From NCBI GenBank assembly GCA_947247005.1, contig OX365949.1:17549130-17613129 (forward strand): 64,000 nt of DNA, in the 5' to 3' direction. The translations under genes and the position numbers were made by a program. The stretch is from Spisula solida (taxonomy: Eukaryota; Mollusca; Bivalvia; Venerida; Mactridae). The notes under the pieces are model-generated. The model made no database searches and was not told where the DNA came from. It was given only the letters and a program-made list of their open reading frames with translations. Positions 22,701-31,178 of this stretch are shown one piece after another. Each line of letters begins with the position of its first letter. Within the stretch, counting starts at the first letter, position 1.

Positions 22701-25249
22701 AAGTCTGGACAACGATATTCCCACATCGTAGTTGAAGATTATTGTAAAGAATGTAACACGAATGTATTTTCGTAAATCCTCGTCGAGATTCAATAAGATA
22801 TCCCTCCGAAATCGTCAAAAATGTAAAATAATTCAGCGAAATGAAGGTCGCGAAAACTGATTATTTTTTGGATGCGGATAAAACCCGTACTACACGGTAC
22901 GGATTCCGGAATGTTCGCGATTTTTTTTCTGAATATATTTTTATTTTGACGATTTCCGAGGGGGCTTTTTAACACGAAAAAACGTGATTTAGTTTAAAGA
23001 TGTTTGATATTAAATGGTAAAATGAAAATAAAATTTCTCTTGACAGAAAGTCCTGTCTGATATATGCTCATTGAATGGGCTGAATGAGCCCATTGTGAAA
23101 AGGCAAACTATATAATTAGGCCTATTTGAAAACACTTGTTAACTGTGTGTTAAAGCTAACAATGCATTTCTAAATAATTTACCACTGAATAATTTAAGAA
23201 GAACATGCATTATCTATACATCTCTCTTCATTTTTTCGGACTGACAAATGTTCGTTCGGACTGACAATTTTTTTGTTTCTGTCAGTCTGAATGACTGACA
23301 GGTTTTTAAAGTTTTCGCGAAGCCTGATATGGTCCAATAAGGATACCGCATTGAAAATCGGGTAGGCTTCGTATGGAACATGGCGTCTATTGTGCAGATC
23401 ATTCGTCCCAAATGCCAACATGCGGCCGCATTACGAACCTTCCGCGTTCTATCGGATGAAGTCACTTTTTCTAAAGTCGCTTTAAGTTTCTTCATTCTGA
23501 AGATTTTCATTCATAAACTCTATCCAACATAAATGTTTGTGTCAAAAAATGTTTTCAGATGTTTCTAATACTATAAAGTACATTACTTTTGTCATCTGCA
23601 ATTTGTGTCAACTTTCTTTAGGATCATACATGTATATGTTGGTTTGTCAACCCTAATGTTTTCTTGTCTGGTGGGAGCAAAATCATGAGAGTAGCATGTA
23701 ACCATTTTTATAGATACTTTTAGATTATTTGCATCATATTTACAGTAGAACCTCATTTGTTCAAACTCTTCAGTACTGAAAATGATTTGTAGATAAGAAA
23801 GTACATATGAGCCTGGTCACAAGAAAAGTGTATTCTGACCTCCCCTTTCCATGCCAATGAAGGCCTAACAGTAAAATTAAGACAGCTATAATACTGAAAT
23901 GAAATAGCTCTTTCGTTGCTATGAAGTAAATAGTTTGGACCCTGGTCTGGCTATGTGAAACTCATTTTGGTCGACTGGACCCATACTGGTTGCATAATAC
24001 TGAAGATGTCATAAAGGCATATTTTCTTCTGACATGACATAGCTCATATATATTTTCATTTGTTGATATAAACTAGACTAGTGATAAAAATACTTTGTAA
24101 AAGACAGAAAGTCTGTATAAGTCTGACATTACTATTATAAAATGCAAAACCAGCATTAAATACTGAACATATTTAGTATATTCATGTTTGTGTTTCTTTA
24201 ATACGCTCTAATCTGAGCACAGCGTGCTGTTGCGTTTTTTGACAGCATCCTGTCCGTCAATATTATGTCAACTAAACAGACCTGCGGTACTAAATTTCCA
24301 GAACAAATTCGAACAAAACCCTTGTACAGTTGAATGTATTTGTAAGTCAAAATATCAAATGTGCTTTCAGTCAGAATAACAGTCATCTAGAATGATCTGA
24401 AATCAAATATGAAGCTAGATATACATATAATTTACACAGATATATCATCTTAAGCCACCACAAATTCTTGACTGGTTTCCCGGCAGGCAAAAAAAAAAAA
24501 AAAAAAAAAAAAACCCAAAGCCTACCCTACCTAACTTTTTTCAGACCGTTACCCTAAACACACAATTTTTTTTTTTTGGCCTTGGCACATTGTGCATCAT
24601 TACATGTAAACAACAGTTCAGTTCTTTCTTATCAGTCTACCTTCATGGCTATATTTTACAAAGGGTTTCAGTGCATTGAAGACCACAGGCTAGGGGGGGG
24701 GGGGGGGTAGCAGGACATCTGCATCACTCAAGGAAAATTATGATCTACAAAAACTAAGTAAATTTGTAATAACGTTACTGACTGAACGCCTAATTGTATG
24801 CTTCAAAGTAGTATTGATCGCATGCAAATATTCCTGGATATACTTTACCTAAATCTGGTGGATCGCAATAACCGTGTAAGTGACACACAGTTCCCCTCTA
24901 CGGTACCTCTCCCCACGGTCGGGACGACTGTACGTCGACATGCCTCATACAGCGCACATGCAAGCCAGTGAAGTTGATCACCCTGAAATAGACATATGTA
25001 AATTCATTTCACCGGCACTGATTTTATGCAATTACACGTAAAATCATGCAAAATGTGCAGATTGTCAAACCGAACGGAAGAAATATGGCCGATTTTGCGG
25101 AAGTTACGAACCTCTAATGTGTAATTTTTCTTTATTTTTTCATAATTCCTCCACGCATCTTCCTTCGTTTTCTTATCCATGTTAAGGTCAAGACATAATT
25201 CGTCGTATCTATCGTCCAGCCGATCGTCTCCGTCTTCCGAGAGGCCCAT
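4619..25249 (-). CDS. RBL1: Retinoblastoma-like protein (p107/p130 family), 5' ten exons, 3' part outside window
   Basis: This is a pocket-protein gene; family members bind E2F/DP and, in the DREAM complex, repress cell-cycle genes in the nucleus. I joined exons 25112-25249, 24849-24982, 21528-21728, 20953-21017, 19580-19705, 18973-19133, 18353-18417, 15234-15281 (probable cassette), 11190-11373 and 4619-4785. All have AG/GT borders and compatible phases, giving 1289 nt (429 codons plus 2 nt), or 413 codons without the 48-nt exon. Hallmark strings include LHWLACALYEACR, SLIQFFNKMKKW, NFAVSTVIFKKFEPIFLDIF, YEEYVLSVGDFDERIFL and PSTPLTGRRYLKEKD. This covers the N-terminal cyclin-fold-like domain and the start of pocket box A; box B and the C-terminus are off the left edge. 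The start ATG has a good context (A at -3, G at +4), and an in-frame TAG lies upstream. RBL1 versus RBL2 cannot be decided, since invertebrates usually carry one such gene. Confidence 0.95.
5030..5175. repeat. Local AT-rich repeats (caatattgaaatcagtcctt)
   Basis: Short units built from 'aataaatcaccattatt', 'caatattgaaatca' and 'cagtcctttttcacaaaatca' recur two to three times each. The region is a degenerate local duplication in an RBL intron (after exon 10) with no coding content. Confidence 0.6.
7716..7940. repeat. Short dispersed element with 3' GC hairpin
   Basis: It opens with 'tatgcccccac' and closes with 'ggggggcattata', so the ends are inverted. Just before the right end lies a hairpin (7914-7934: cccctcat, loop, atggggg), preceded by a 'gaccgacagaccagcc' stretch. 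The same end layout recurs in other repeats of the window. An open frame across it (70 codons) looks incidental. Confidence 0.6.
7974..8170. repeat. Left end of the CCCCTACCGG repeat family
   Basis: It starts agtcccctaccggtttt and continues through 'ccccttattgccccctatcc', 'acataccaagtttcataaac' and 'gatccagattttttgacgg'. The last ~120 bp match 12225-12330 in the same order and orientation. Here the left terminus is kept and the right terminus is lost; a different element begins near 8175. Confidence 0.7.
8393..8409. promoter_or_regulatory. Two adjacent full CRE motifs
   Basis: TGACGTCA occurs twice, at 8393-8400 and 8402-8409, separated by one base. Each is a palindromic CREB/ATF consensus. 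The site lies in the RBL intron between exons 9 and 10 within repeat-like sequence, so a regulatory role is only possible, not shown. Confidence 0.35.
8832..9767. mobile_element. hAT-like non-autonomous element, copy A, split by a nested insertion
   Basis: The two halves (about 8832-9060 and 9703-9767) match the uninterrupted copy at 19789-20024: both have 'actcgag/aagttatatgtag', 'acaaaac', 'aaatatgca', 'tttttaggaaaaa', 'atgactttttg', then 'aaaatggaggtta', 'tttgctaggggaaggtgcct' and 'aaaaatcactg'. The 640-bp middle contains about three ~150-bp imperfect units with 'gaccttgacctttgag' and 'catgacactctg', and is absent from the other copy. Confidence 0.7.
10677..11056. repeat. Imperfect inverted repeat, arms about 70 bp
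   Basis: The reverse complement of 10677-10748 aligns with 10988-11056: both read 'aatatttctacttc', 'gttgcttgaa', 'aatgtcagct', 'ttctggtatt' and 'aagaagg', at roughly 85% by eye. The spacer is about 240 bp. The arms give rise to spurious open frames on both strands. It lies just downstream of RBL exon 9 in the intron. Confidence 0.7.
11190..11373 (-). CDS. RBL1: RBL exon 9
   Basis: This is a 184-nt exon between ATTACAG and GTGAGT. It encodes KAVNNAYEEYVLSVGDFDER, then IFLDDDADEEIGTPAK and a tail ending LQQHVDQ. The YEEYVL.VGDFDERIFL and EEIGTP strings are nearly invariant in p107 and p130. It ends on a complete codon and joins exon 10 in phase 0 across a 6.4-kb intron. Confidence 0.96.
12225..12390. 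repeat. Right end of the CCCCTACCGG repeat family with terminal hairpin
   Basis: This piece matches 8040-8160 and then ends with a near-perfect hairpin (12359-12390: AGTCCCCTCCGG, loop tcaaaaa, CCGGTAGGGGACT). The right arm is the inverse of the family's left end at 7974. A 'gaaggacggactgactgac' run precedes the hairpin. Confidence 0.7.
12403..12537 (+). pseudogene. LINE reverse-transcriptase ORF, C-terminal tail fragment
   Basis: The 44-residue frame reads FRKSLSYTGPILWEKMPFYI then RTASSLERFKRMYLKWKF before a stop. The pattern R-SL-Y-GP-LW---P--IR---SLE-FK-- is the usual extreme C-terminus of CR1-like LINE polymerases. It is a short 5'-truncated insertion; an AT-rich 3' region follows. Confidence 0.65.
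12940..13150. repeat. 35-bp satellite, about five copies
   Basis: Units read 'cctgccttttactgccctta' followed by 'acattagttacctcc', spaced 34-35 bp (for example 12957, 12991, 13026, 13061), with variant copies on both sides. It begins after a run of ten C residues. Non-coding, in an RBL intron. Confidence 0.85.
13310..13577. mobile_element. 268-bp MITE with perfect 16-bp inverted ends and 6-bp target duplication
   Basis: The left end CAGAGCTACAGATAAG is exactly repeated, inverted, at the right end. TAATAT flanks it on both sides (13304-13309 and 13578-13583). The interior is made of variants of 'attgggtattt' and 'attgggtttt'. The superfamily is not clear from the termini. Confidence 0.88.
15234..15281 (-). 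CDS. RBL1: RBL exon 8, 48-nt cassette exon
   Basis: The acceptor is TTTACAG and the donor is CAG|GTTAGT. The exon has 48 nt and the same phase at both ends, so it can be included or skipped without changing frame. It encodes EAINDAYEEYPLLYS plus split codons, which resembles the start of the next exon (KAVNNAYEEYVLSVG). Vertebrate family members have only one such segment. I infer a partial exon duplication used as a cassette; a decaying non-functional duplicate is the alternative, though there is no stop codon and both splice sites are good. Confidence 0.72.
15604..16672. mobile_element. Tandem-unit element with inverted ends and 3' hairpin
   Basis: About seven imperfect units of 136-155 bp repeat 'gatgatcattgtgaccaag', 'aaattgtgacctctag' and 'tgacctagtttttgacccc'. 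The block is bounded by GCTCACCTGTCG (15632-15643) and its exact inverse (16655-16666). A hairpin (16636-16668: agctcaatctgtc ... gacaggtgagct) forms the right end, after 'ggacggacgacggacg'. This layout fits Helentron-associated non-autonomous elements, which is an inference. Confidence 0.75.
17185..17335. repeat. Dispersed repeat, copy 2
   Basis: This is the second copy of the 'aggcctgaaa' repeat described at 2430. It carries 'gcaggccaggtaatt', 'caaagcctgaaac', 'caatacagacaaacaagg' and 'caggcctgtagta' in the same order. It lies in the intron between RBL exons 7 and 8. Confidence 0.55.
18353..18417 (-). CDS. RBL1: RBL exon 7
   Basis: This is a 65-nt exon between CTTTCAG and GTAAGT. It encodes VLKGKMDTLSAVLEIGNFEV then N plus two bases (AA). 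The family has ILKGECLLDL followed by a variable stretch and NK here. The trailing AA needs one base from the next exon: T if the 48-nt cassette is used, G if exon 9 is joined directly. Confidence 0.9.
18973..19133 (-). CDS. RBL1: RBL exon 6
   Basis: This is a 161-nt exon from acceptor TTTGTAG to donor GTATGC. It encodes LPEGFYSKDWRPPAEPPCIM, then KHLCDKHEGLEIEAKVIKEH and WWKPHLRKLFDKK, closely following the vertebrate EPPCI...LCELHDGL...AKGIKEHYFKPY block. It ends on a complete codon. Confidence 0.95.
19580..19705 (-). CDS. RBL1: RBL exon 5
   Basis: This is a 126-nt exon between ATTTCAG and GTATTT. It encodes NFPAISDDLVNSYHLLLCN, then IDWFYANAVLCGRKDLLNP and DFS. The DDLVNSYHLLLC and DLLNP strings are family signatures. 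Phase 1 at both ends joins exon 4 and exon 6 without a break. Confidence 0.95.
19789..20024. mobile_element. hAT-like non-autonomous element, copy B, intact
   Basis: The 236-bp element begins CAGTGATTTTT and ends AAAAATCACTG, an 11-bp inverted repeat. Flanks share ACTAG on both sides (aactagtc before, actagata after), compatible with a mutated 8-bp duplication as made by hAT transposases. It has no coding capacity. It sits between RBL exons 4 and 5. Confidence 0.65.
20761..20834 (-). repeat. tRNA-derived SINE head or tRNA pseudogene
   Basis: On the minus strand it reads CACCTTGATAGCCTAGTGG..., an A-box-like TAGCCTAGTGGTAGA, and a B-box-like GTTTCGATTCC about 35 bp later. Acceptor and T stems do not pair as a working tRNA would. 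It lies in an RBL intron. Confidence 0.5.
20953..21017 (-). CDS. RBL1: RBL exon 4
   Basis: This is a 65-nt exon between CTTTCAG and GTAGAA. It completes the codon left by exon 3 and encodes KLPCSVLDAFNFCWTMFVQ then VK, matching the family block around NFCWTLFVYTK. It is too short to stand out as an open frame but the phase on both sides fits exactly. Confidence 0.93.
21528..21728 (-). CDS. RBL1: RBL exon 3
   Basis: The exon runs from the acceptor TTTCAG to the donor GTATGC. It encodes LIQFFNKMKKWSDMASL, then SQEFRDKVERLERNFAVST and VIFKKFEPIFLDIF, ending in PRQPRSRKQ plus two bases. This is the best conserved part of the RBL N-terminal domain and fixes the identification. The open frame continues into the upstream intron but without homology there. 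Confidence 0.96.
21773..22700. repeat. Composite repeat with 'CGGAC...GCCGGAC' inverted ends
   Basis: The left end (cggacatttggtccgataat ... ctgccggac) and the inverse of the right end (cggaccaaccgtccgacatt ... tgccggac) are alike. Related 'gtcggaccgg' motifs occur in the middle (22080-22155). A hairpin built on gtagagcaacaacctct and its inverse spans 22441-22516. Boundaries are approximate and nesting is likely. Confidence 0.4.
22802..22965. repeat. 164-bp foldback element
   Basis: The left arm ccctccgaaatcgtcaaaa and 'ataattcag' reappears inverted at the right as 'ctgaatatattt' and 'ttttgacgatttccgag'. The centre carries a short hairpin around 'acccgtactacacggtacgg'. It resembles a MITE; no target duplication was identified. 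Confidence 0.55.
24485..24600. repeat. Poly-A-containing dispersed repeat fragment
   Basis: A run of 26 A residues is followed by 'cccaaagcctaccctaccta' and 'cagaccgttaccctaaacac'. A related string with 'ggccaaaaaaaaaaaaatg' and 'cgaccctacctagcc' occurs at about 22540-22600. It looks like a retroposed family with an internal A-tract. Confidence 0.45.
24849..24982 (-). CDS. RBL1: RBL exon 2
   Basis: The acceptor reads TTTCAG before GGT and the donor reads AG then GTAAAG. The 134-nt exon encodes GDQLHWLACALYEACRR, then VPTVGRGTVEGNCVSLTRLL, a highly conserved block of the N-terminal domain of p107/p130. It ends two bases into a codon completed by exon 3. Both the reading frame and the splice sites are seen directly; the intron to exon 3 is about 3.1 kb. 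Confidence 0.95.
25112..25249 (-). CDS. RBL1: RBL exon 1 (start codon, residues 1-46)
   Basis: The exon encodes an acidic start (MGLSEDGDD) followed by YDELCLDLNMDKKTKEDAW and NYTLE, which match the beginning of p107/p130 proteins. It ends on a complete GAG codon followed by the donor GTTCG. A longer open frame reaches a GTG at 25282, but the first ATG is at 25249, so I start there. The family members in vertebrates have a longer, less conserved N-terminus, so this protein is slightly short at its front end. Confidence 0.93.
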
Positions 25250-25336
25250 GTTTACGTATTTTGTAGTGGTACCCCACCTCACGTCAATAACCTAAACAAT
25301 GGCCGACATTGGTGCAATAACTCGCACGCGAGTTGT

Positions 25337-25345
25337 GGCGGGAAA
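25337..25345 (-). promoter_or_regulatory. E2F-type site upstream of RBL start
   Basis: Read on the gene strand this is TTTCCCGCC, a perfect E2F/DP consensus, 88 bp upstream of the start codon. A second weaker GC motif (TTGCGCGG on the plus strand) lies near 25384, and a CRE-like GACGTGAGG on the gene strand near 25277. The vertebrate p107 promoter is known to be E2F-controlled, so feedback regulation is a reasonable inference. No TATA box is evident. Confidence 0.6.
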
Positions 25346-26345
25346 TTTAGGACTATTTACACAATTTTTACGTGAAATATTCTTGCGCGGGTAAAACTAA
25401 TCCTGGAGGGTTCTGCTTCAATTAAAGTTTCTTCGAATCAAATAATATCCCTCAAACGACTTATATAATCATAAAATGGATAAATATGCATTATATTAAA
25501 TCAAAATTATTTCACAAATGACCAGAGTGTTTTTTTGTATTTATTTTTCTAATGTTTATTTTTATATGCCTCAGCGATTTTTGTTTTGACCTGAATTTAG
25601 GTCATGTCATGTGCGTAGAATGTGTTGTACCCGTTCTTGGATGCGCACCCCAAATTGAAGCAAAGAGGATGCATTTTTAATAATTGCATGTAATAATTAG
25701 CATTTAATTGTTGGTCCGCATGATCTGGGAAAGTCATAGTATAGATTCTAATGTAGGGCCTACTCTAATTTAATAAATTTAAAATAGGGCCTATTATCAG
25801 AATTTCTGCTATTATTAAAACAATATTGTACATTTTAAATAATAATAAAGACTTTATTTTACGAGGAAACTCATTTGACAATTAAATTAAATGTCAATCT
25901 TCCATGAGATCCTCAACAAAGAACACTAGTACATAAAATGAAAAAAGCATAATGGCAATTTGGCCCATATGACGTCCACAATATCATAATTTTATATATA
26001 ATTGGGGAATTTCATAAAAGAGTTTCAGTGAAAGGATGTGCGAAACCGATATGTATGGAATCTACAATAAAAGGAAGGTATAAATCAAAATGCTAATCAA
26101 TTAAATTTATAATTAATTAATTAGATATAGGGACATCATAAGAGCCAGCATATCATATAACAACATGTAAATTAAAGAAATGGCATTTTTAAAAGCATGA
26201 TACGGAATTGAAACATAAAACACACTGCATGCCATTCTGCAGACATATATATATGGCTATACATGTATATTGAAGTAATGATTATGACTAGCCAGTCATT
26301 AGATATTTAAGTAGCAGAAACATGGGGTGTTTCAAAATAAGTCGG

Positions 26346-26456
26346 CTTCACCCAGCGTAGATATAAAGTTTTAAACTGTTGAATAGAAGAAGAATTTTTG
26401 ATATTATGAGGAATAGAATTCCATATTGAGGTACCAGAGAAAGCAAAAGTGTGGCG
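26346..26456 (-). pseudogene. LINE polymerase C-terminal tail fragment
   Basis: The frame reads RHTFAFSGTSIWNSIPHNIK then NSSSIQQFKTLYLRWVK. The R--F-FSG---WN-IP--IK-S-S---FK- pattern is the usual C-terminal tail of mollusc CR1-like LINE proteins. The preceding sequence in the frame is unrelated, so only the tail survives. Confidence 0.65.
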
Positions 26457-28020
26457 AAATAACTCGGAAATATACATGTATAGAAATTCATACAGAATAG
26501 TTGTTCCAATTATGGGACCTTGGGTCATTGATCACAGATAGTTGTATCATTAATAAAGAGTAAACTAAAATATTTTTTTATAAAATTTATAATATCCAAG
26601 ATAACATAAATTTAACATATACAGCCCCCAGTAATAAAAAGAGATTGTCAAAATAATTTAATAAGAAAATGAGTCTAGCTAAAGAGTGTGACTAACGTAA
26701 TTAGATACATGTAACATGTGTTGCAAGGGGACCTACCGAATGCCTCATTAGTCATCCTATATACAGCAAAATTAATGCATATTTTGTAAACATGGATCAG
26801 ATGTTTGGAATCGTTGGTCCTTTTTGGCAATTGTTAAATATACCTTTAACTTTCAAAGGACACGCGCAAAATGGAAGGCATAGGGCCTACTCGTCATGCA
26901 CGTCCAGTAACTGGGCGCGCGCGCGAATGCCGGCAAAATTTAATATCTCGCATCGTCGACACAATTATAAAGCTTTCACAGAAGCACATGCATTTACACT
27001 TAACAAATCTTATAAGTGTGCATGGGTATATTTACTCATAACTTGGTCAATACGTGTTTGATCTTGTTGAAATTTTCAACATATGCAGCCTGGACATGTG
27101 GAATTACAATTTAATTGGTTCTAATAAAATATATGATAATAATTGTCACAAACAGAATAAACAAATGATGACATCAACAAAAGCTAATATGTCACACGTT
27201 TTTGTCGTGTGTTCATCGGGTGTTTGTCAGGTTGTTAATGCAGCTATGCATCCTCTTTGCTGATCAAGTTTGAGTTCACGTCTATTTACTTATCACCGAT
27301 CCAGAAATAAGAAAGCAATGATAAGAATAAAGCACAATTTAAGTTTATAACTACTCACTTTTTGTATGAAAATTCAATTTTGGAAGAGTTACCTCCCTTT
27401 GACCATAAAATTAAATCCGTATTTTTAAAAGTTGAAATTCACCATTTTGTTGAGTGAAAAATGGCATAATTTTGTGTGTTTTTAATGTAACAAATATCTA
27501 AAATTTTAATTGACCATATCTAAAAATAATTTGTACCTACGCATAAATTTCTCGTGCATTTTACGTGTTTTTATGTTTCATGGTTCAGTGATCCGCTTTA
27601 TTTGATTTTGAAGAAAAAACGATACTAATCTAATCTTGTGTTATTCAATAGCATGTACACAAAATTTCATGCAGAAATATTCATAAATAAAAATGTTATA
27701 CGGTAAAATCACGTGCACACTTATACGATTTGTTAAGTGTATCTACATGGCTTTTTTGTATTAAAAATATACCATGAAAGTGTAAGGTGACCGTTTTAAA
27801 TGAAAGTTGCATCGGATTAACAGTAAAAAATAGAAATCTTTATGTTAGGCCATCCTCATACATCAGTGGTTATAATATAGTCAAGTTCCCAGACCACTAC
27901 TATCACTGGTGAAAAATACCCTTGTAAACGAGGATGATGCTAGGCCTGCTAAAGAATACGCAGATGTATGATCTTTGGCCCACTGTAGCCGAGTAAGAAA
28001 ACTTCAATGGCAGGACCCGT

Positions 28021-28158
28021 ACGGTACCATAGGTAACTGTATATTAATTAATAAAGAGTAAACAAAAAAAAGAGAATTTTTCAAAATTTATAATAGATCT
28101 ATCTAAGATAACATGAATTGTATACTCTTTATCAATGATACAGTTACCTGTGTACCGT
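28021..28158. mobile_element. 138-bp foldback MITE
   Basis: The left end ACGGTACCATAGGTAACTG and the inverse of the right end ACGGTACACAGGTAACTG match with small indels. Pairing continues through TGTAT and ATAAAGAGTA for about 40 bp. Partial relatives with 'gtatcattaataaagagtaa' lie near 26535-26610 and 60520-60590, so this is a family. Confidence 0.75.
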
Positions 28159-29371
28159 GCAAGTTATTTACAAACCCTTTCTCGTGTTCAACACAATTTC
28201 TTCCTTTGTCGACACAGGGCCACATGAAGGCAGCATACTTGCACCCATAACTTTCTGCTTTTATCACTTAGGCTGAAAGTCTGATCAGGACAACCCCATA
28301 CAGACAAACAGCTGGTTGGAATCCACTCTGAGAACAAATAGAGTGTCAACCCTTCTAGAGAAAGTGTGCTGGTTGGAACCCCTCTGAGAAAAATAAAACT
28401 GGACCGGCGAATGGCAGCCATCCTCATACATCAGTGGTTAGTCAAGTTCCCAGACTATATCACTGGTGAAGAATACTTTGGTGAACGAGAATGATGGCAG
28501 CAAAAAGGGCTGTTTTAGCTTACTTTAGAATCAGAAAAAATAATGTCGCAAAACTTTCTATAAACCCGTGGTATGGATCTAATACAAAAGCTTCAGCAAA
28601 AATACAAGGCATTAAACAGTTCGGAAAATCAAAACAAAGTATGAGCAGGCTACGGGATTGAAATGAGCTTGAATATAGTTTTATAATCACAGTACCAGAG
28701 GGCTGTAGCCTAATAATAGCAATTAAGGAGCTCGTCTGGTGTAAGGGGTCGGTAATCTAGACTAACCAAGGAGCAGATCAGAAGGACAGAGGCTATATAA
28801 AGATCACAGCACAACCAACAAACGGCTTCTTGTGTTAGGTCCCAACTTCTAACCATGATATTCGAGCGTTTTTAAGGATTGTTTAATTTCAACGTTACCC
28901 ATTGAACACCTTGTCTCCAGCCAAGCTTATTGATTGTCAGTGGGGCAAACTAAATAGTACATGTACTTAGATCGGTTATATTTCCGTATTCAGGTTGACT
29001 TGTACCTAACGTATGTGAAGCTGAATGCTATTTCGCTATATTGCCGATCTAAAAATCGCCATTTATATTGCGTTAAAATGCATTTATCAAACTAGCGGGT
29101 CGGTCAAAACCATTTTAATTTTACAACACTATTTTAAAGCAATCGCAAAATATGTGACGAATAAAAATGTGAAGTTTACGGCATAATATTAGAAAATTGT
29201 ATTCGAAACACCCAAATAATTCTTGTAACGACAATAAACGCTAAACACGTAAATAACGTCGGAACTTGTTATGCTAATGTACGCCAACAACGAGCATAAC
29301 GCCTGATTATTTCAAAATTTCCACAAAAATTCGTGCTTTACCGATCATTTAGAAATTAGTGTTTATAATAT

Positions 29372-30072
29372 TGTTGTGCCGTGCATAAGTGAGTTTATTT
29401 TGTGCAAACGTATAGGCCGATGCACATATTAAAACGTTTTAGTCATGTTAGTTTTATATTTTGATTTCCGGTAATTTTTCAGTCAGATTAAGATAATAGG
29501 TATCGACGCAAAATGGTTGACGTTTTAATCCGTGCATTTTTGTCCGATTGAAACGGATGGTGTTGTGACTTGTAAGTCATCAAACGATAGAAGGTGATAA
29601 AAGTGTTGATAGACCAATCTCTTCTGTAGCCGCTAGGTCGGATTTTGTATCAATACGTAATCATGAAACCATTTGTCATTATTTGCTCGCGGCTTAAGTT
29701 AATTTGAATTATGTGTGTAAAATACGAACATATAATTGGTTGATGCAAATTTGCACAATCTGTATGCAATCATTTGGTTGGTTAAAACAGAAGCCACGCC
29801 CTACTGGTGGACGTTCTGTAAAGGTTGTGGAGGTATTCGAACTTGGTTCTCCAAGCTGAACGTATCAATGGTTTTCCATTAGAATTCAATTACGCAGTTA
29901 ATATTACATTTGTTTGGATTTTACCAACATTGACTATATCTTGTTATTATATTATTGTTGATTGTGGACTTGTGAGAATTCTCACGCGCAAAATACAAAG
30001 TTTGGACATCCGAACAGTCGTTAGTTCTACTTTATTCCAACAACGGTGAATGCCGGCAAACCGTGCATCACA
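29372..30072 (+). repeat. 5' LTR (701 bp)
   Basis: This copy differs from the 3' LTR by five single-base substitutions and no indels. It opens with TG and closes with CA. An open frame inside it (29825-30049) is repeated in the other LTR and has no recognisable domain. Confidence 0.93.
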
Positions 30073-30074
30073 TA

Positions 30075-30091
30075 TGGTGACAGAAACCGAG
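30075..30091 (+). promoter_or_regulatory. Candidate primer-binding site
   Basis: TGGTGACAGAAACCGAG begins with TGG, the complement of a tRNA CCA end, two bases inside the 5' LTR. The matching tRNA was not determined. Confidence 0.6.
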
Positions 30092-30176
30092 TAGCGATAT
30101 ATTCAGTCAAGACTTTCACAGCCAAGCGAGTGCTGTACACTTGAGAATAATTTCCCCAACAGAAGAAACAGAAATA

Positions 30177-31178
30177 TGTTTGGACATAATTTACAGTGTA
30201 AAAAGTGTGGACATAATCATTTTGGACAGTGTCACGCATGAAATAAAAAATGCAACCGTTGTCGAAGAATTGGGCATTTTTCTCGCATGTGCTCTTCTGT
30301 GAGGACAGTTCAAACAACAAAAACGTTTAAAACAAAACAACGGGACCTAGAGCGCATGACGAATTTCATCAGACGAAAGACAGCAGGGTCGCTCCCATTC
30401 AACATCATCGACAATGATGAACTCTCCACGTGTATTGATAAGCATCAAGCTATGAAAGATGAACACAGAGATCATATTCAAGACTTAATAAGTATATGAA
30501 GAAAAAATGCAAACTGAAAAAAGAGGTTTGTGAATTAAAATCCCAAGTACAAAACGAACAACGCCGTCGCCAAGCAGTAGAAAAAGACAAAAACAGGATT
30601 GACTATGCTATTTCTAAAATCAAATCACAGATGCGTTTTCTGTTCGAAATGCCGATCTTGCAGCCGAAAAATCAAAGTTGGTCGAGGAAAACATCACGTT
30701 GAATTCGAAAGTACAACAGAGCGAAAAAGAAATTTCAAAAATCACTATACGTTTACTGGATGAAATTAACACGTTACGTGAACAAAAGATAGAAGATAAA
30801 CGGGAAATTCAAGAATTAAATACACAAATACAGCAGGAAGAATCAGCCAAGGAAATTGAATTAAATGAGTTAACACGTATAAATTCGCAACTGAATGTTA
30901 AAGTGAACACGTTGACGGGTAAACAAAAGTATATCAGGAAAATATTGGACGGAGCCGAACAAGACTTAATGCACATGTCTACTGAATTAGCACCCTATAT
31001 ATCAGATTCTACTCAAGATTACAAGTCAAGTTTCTTTTGTCAACAATGTGGAAGCAGTCAATTCCATGATAAGCGTTCCTGTCCCGCTGCCTTTCATAAA
31101 TACCAAGGAAACTGTCGGTGCTGTACCAAACCAGGACATTTCACATTGATGTGCAGACAATTAGGACAGCGCTTTTAA
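30177..31178 (+). pseudogene. Gag-like frame: zinc knuckles, coiled coil, zinc knuckles; broken
   Basis: The frame starts at the ATG at 30177. A first pair of zinc knuckles follows (CKKCGHNHFGQC, then CNRCRRIGHFSRMC), with an in-frame TGA between them at about 30240. The frame then shifts near 30495 and again near 30640. The middle is a charged, heptad-rich coiled coil (30500-30990). A second pair of knuckles closes the protein intact (CQQCGSSQFHDKRSC and CRCCTKPGHFTLMC, 31038-31154) before a TAA. CX2CX4HX4C knuckles bind nucleic acid in retroelement Gag proteins. The flanking of a coiled coil by two knuckle pairs is unusual. The breaks are probably mutations, but a programmed shift cannot be ruled out. 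Confidence 0.7.

Larger units (their letters stand above)
25346..29371. other. Intergenic stretch between RBL promoter and LTR element
   Basis: No gene was recognised. It contains a LINE tail fragment (26346-26456), a foldback MITE (28021-28158) and two diverged copies of a ~90-bp repeat (27849-27941 and 28420-28500, starting 'catcctcatacatcagtgg'). A GC-rich spot with a gcgcgcgcg run lies near 26920. The rest is AT-rich. Confidence 0.6.

Noticed and set aside
9266..24708. Runs of G (about 9266, 18187 and 24693) as signals
   Set aside because: Simple homopolymer tracts; one lies within a repeat unit and none has supporting context.
25249..25282. Longer RBL start at a GTG codon
   Set aside because: GTG starts are not expected in a nuclear eukaryotic gene, and the ATG at 25249 has a good context.
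29825..30049. Open frame within the LTR (also in the second LTR)
   Set aside because: It is present in both LTRs, has no domain, and the differing ATG positions between the copies argue against coding.
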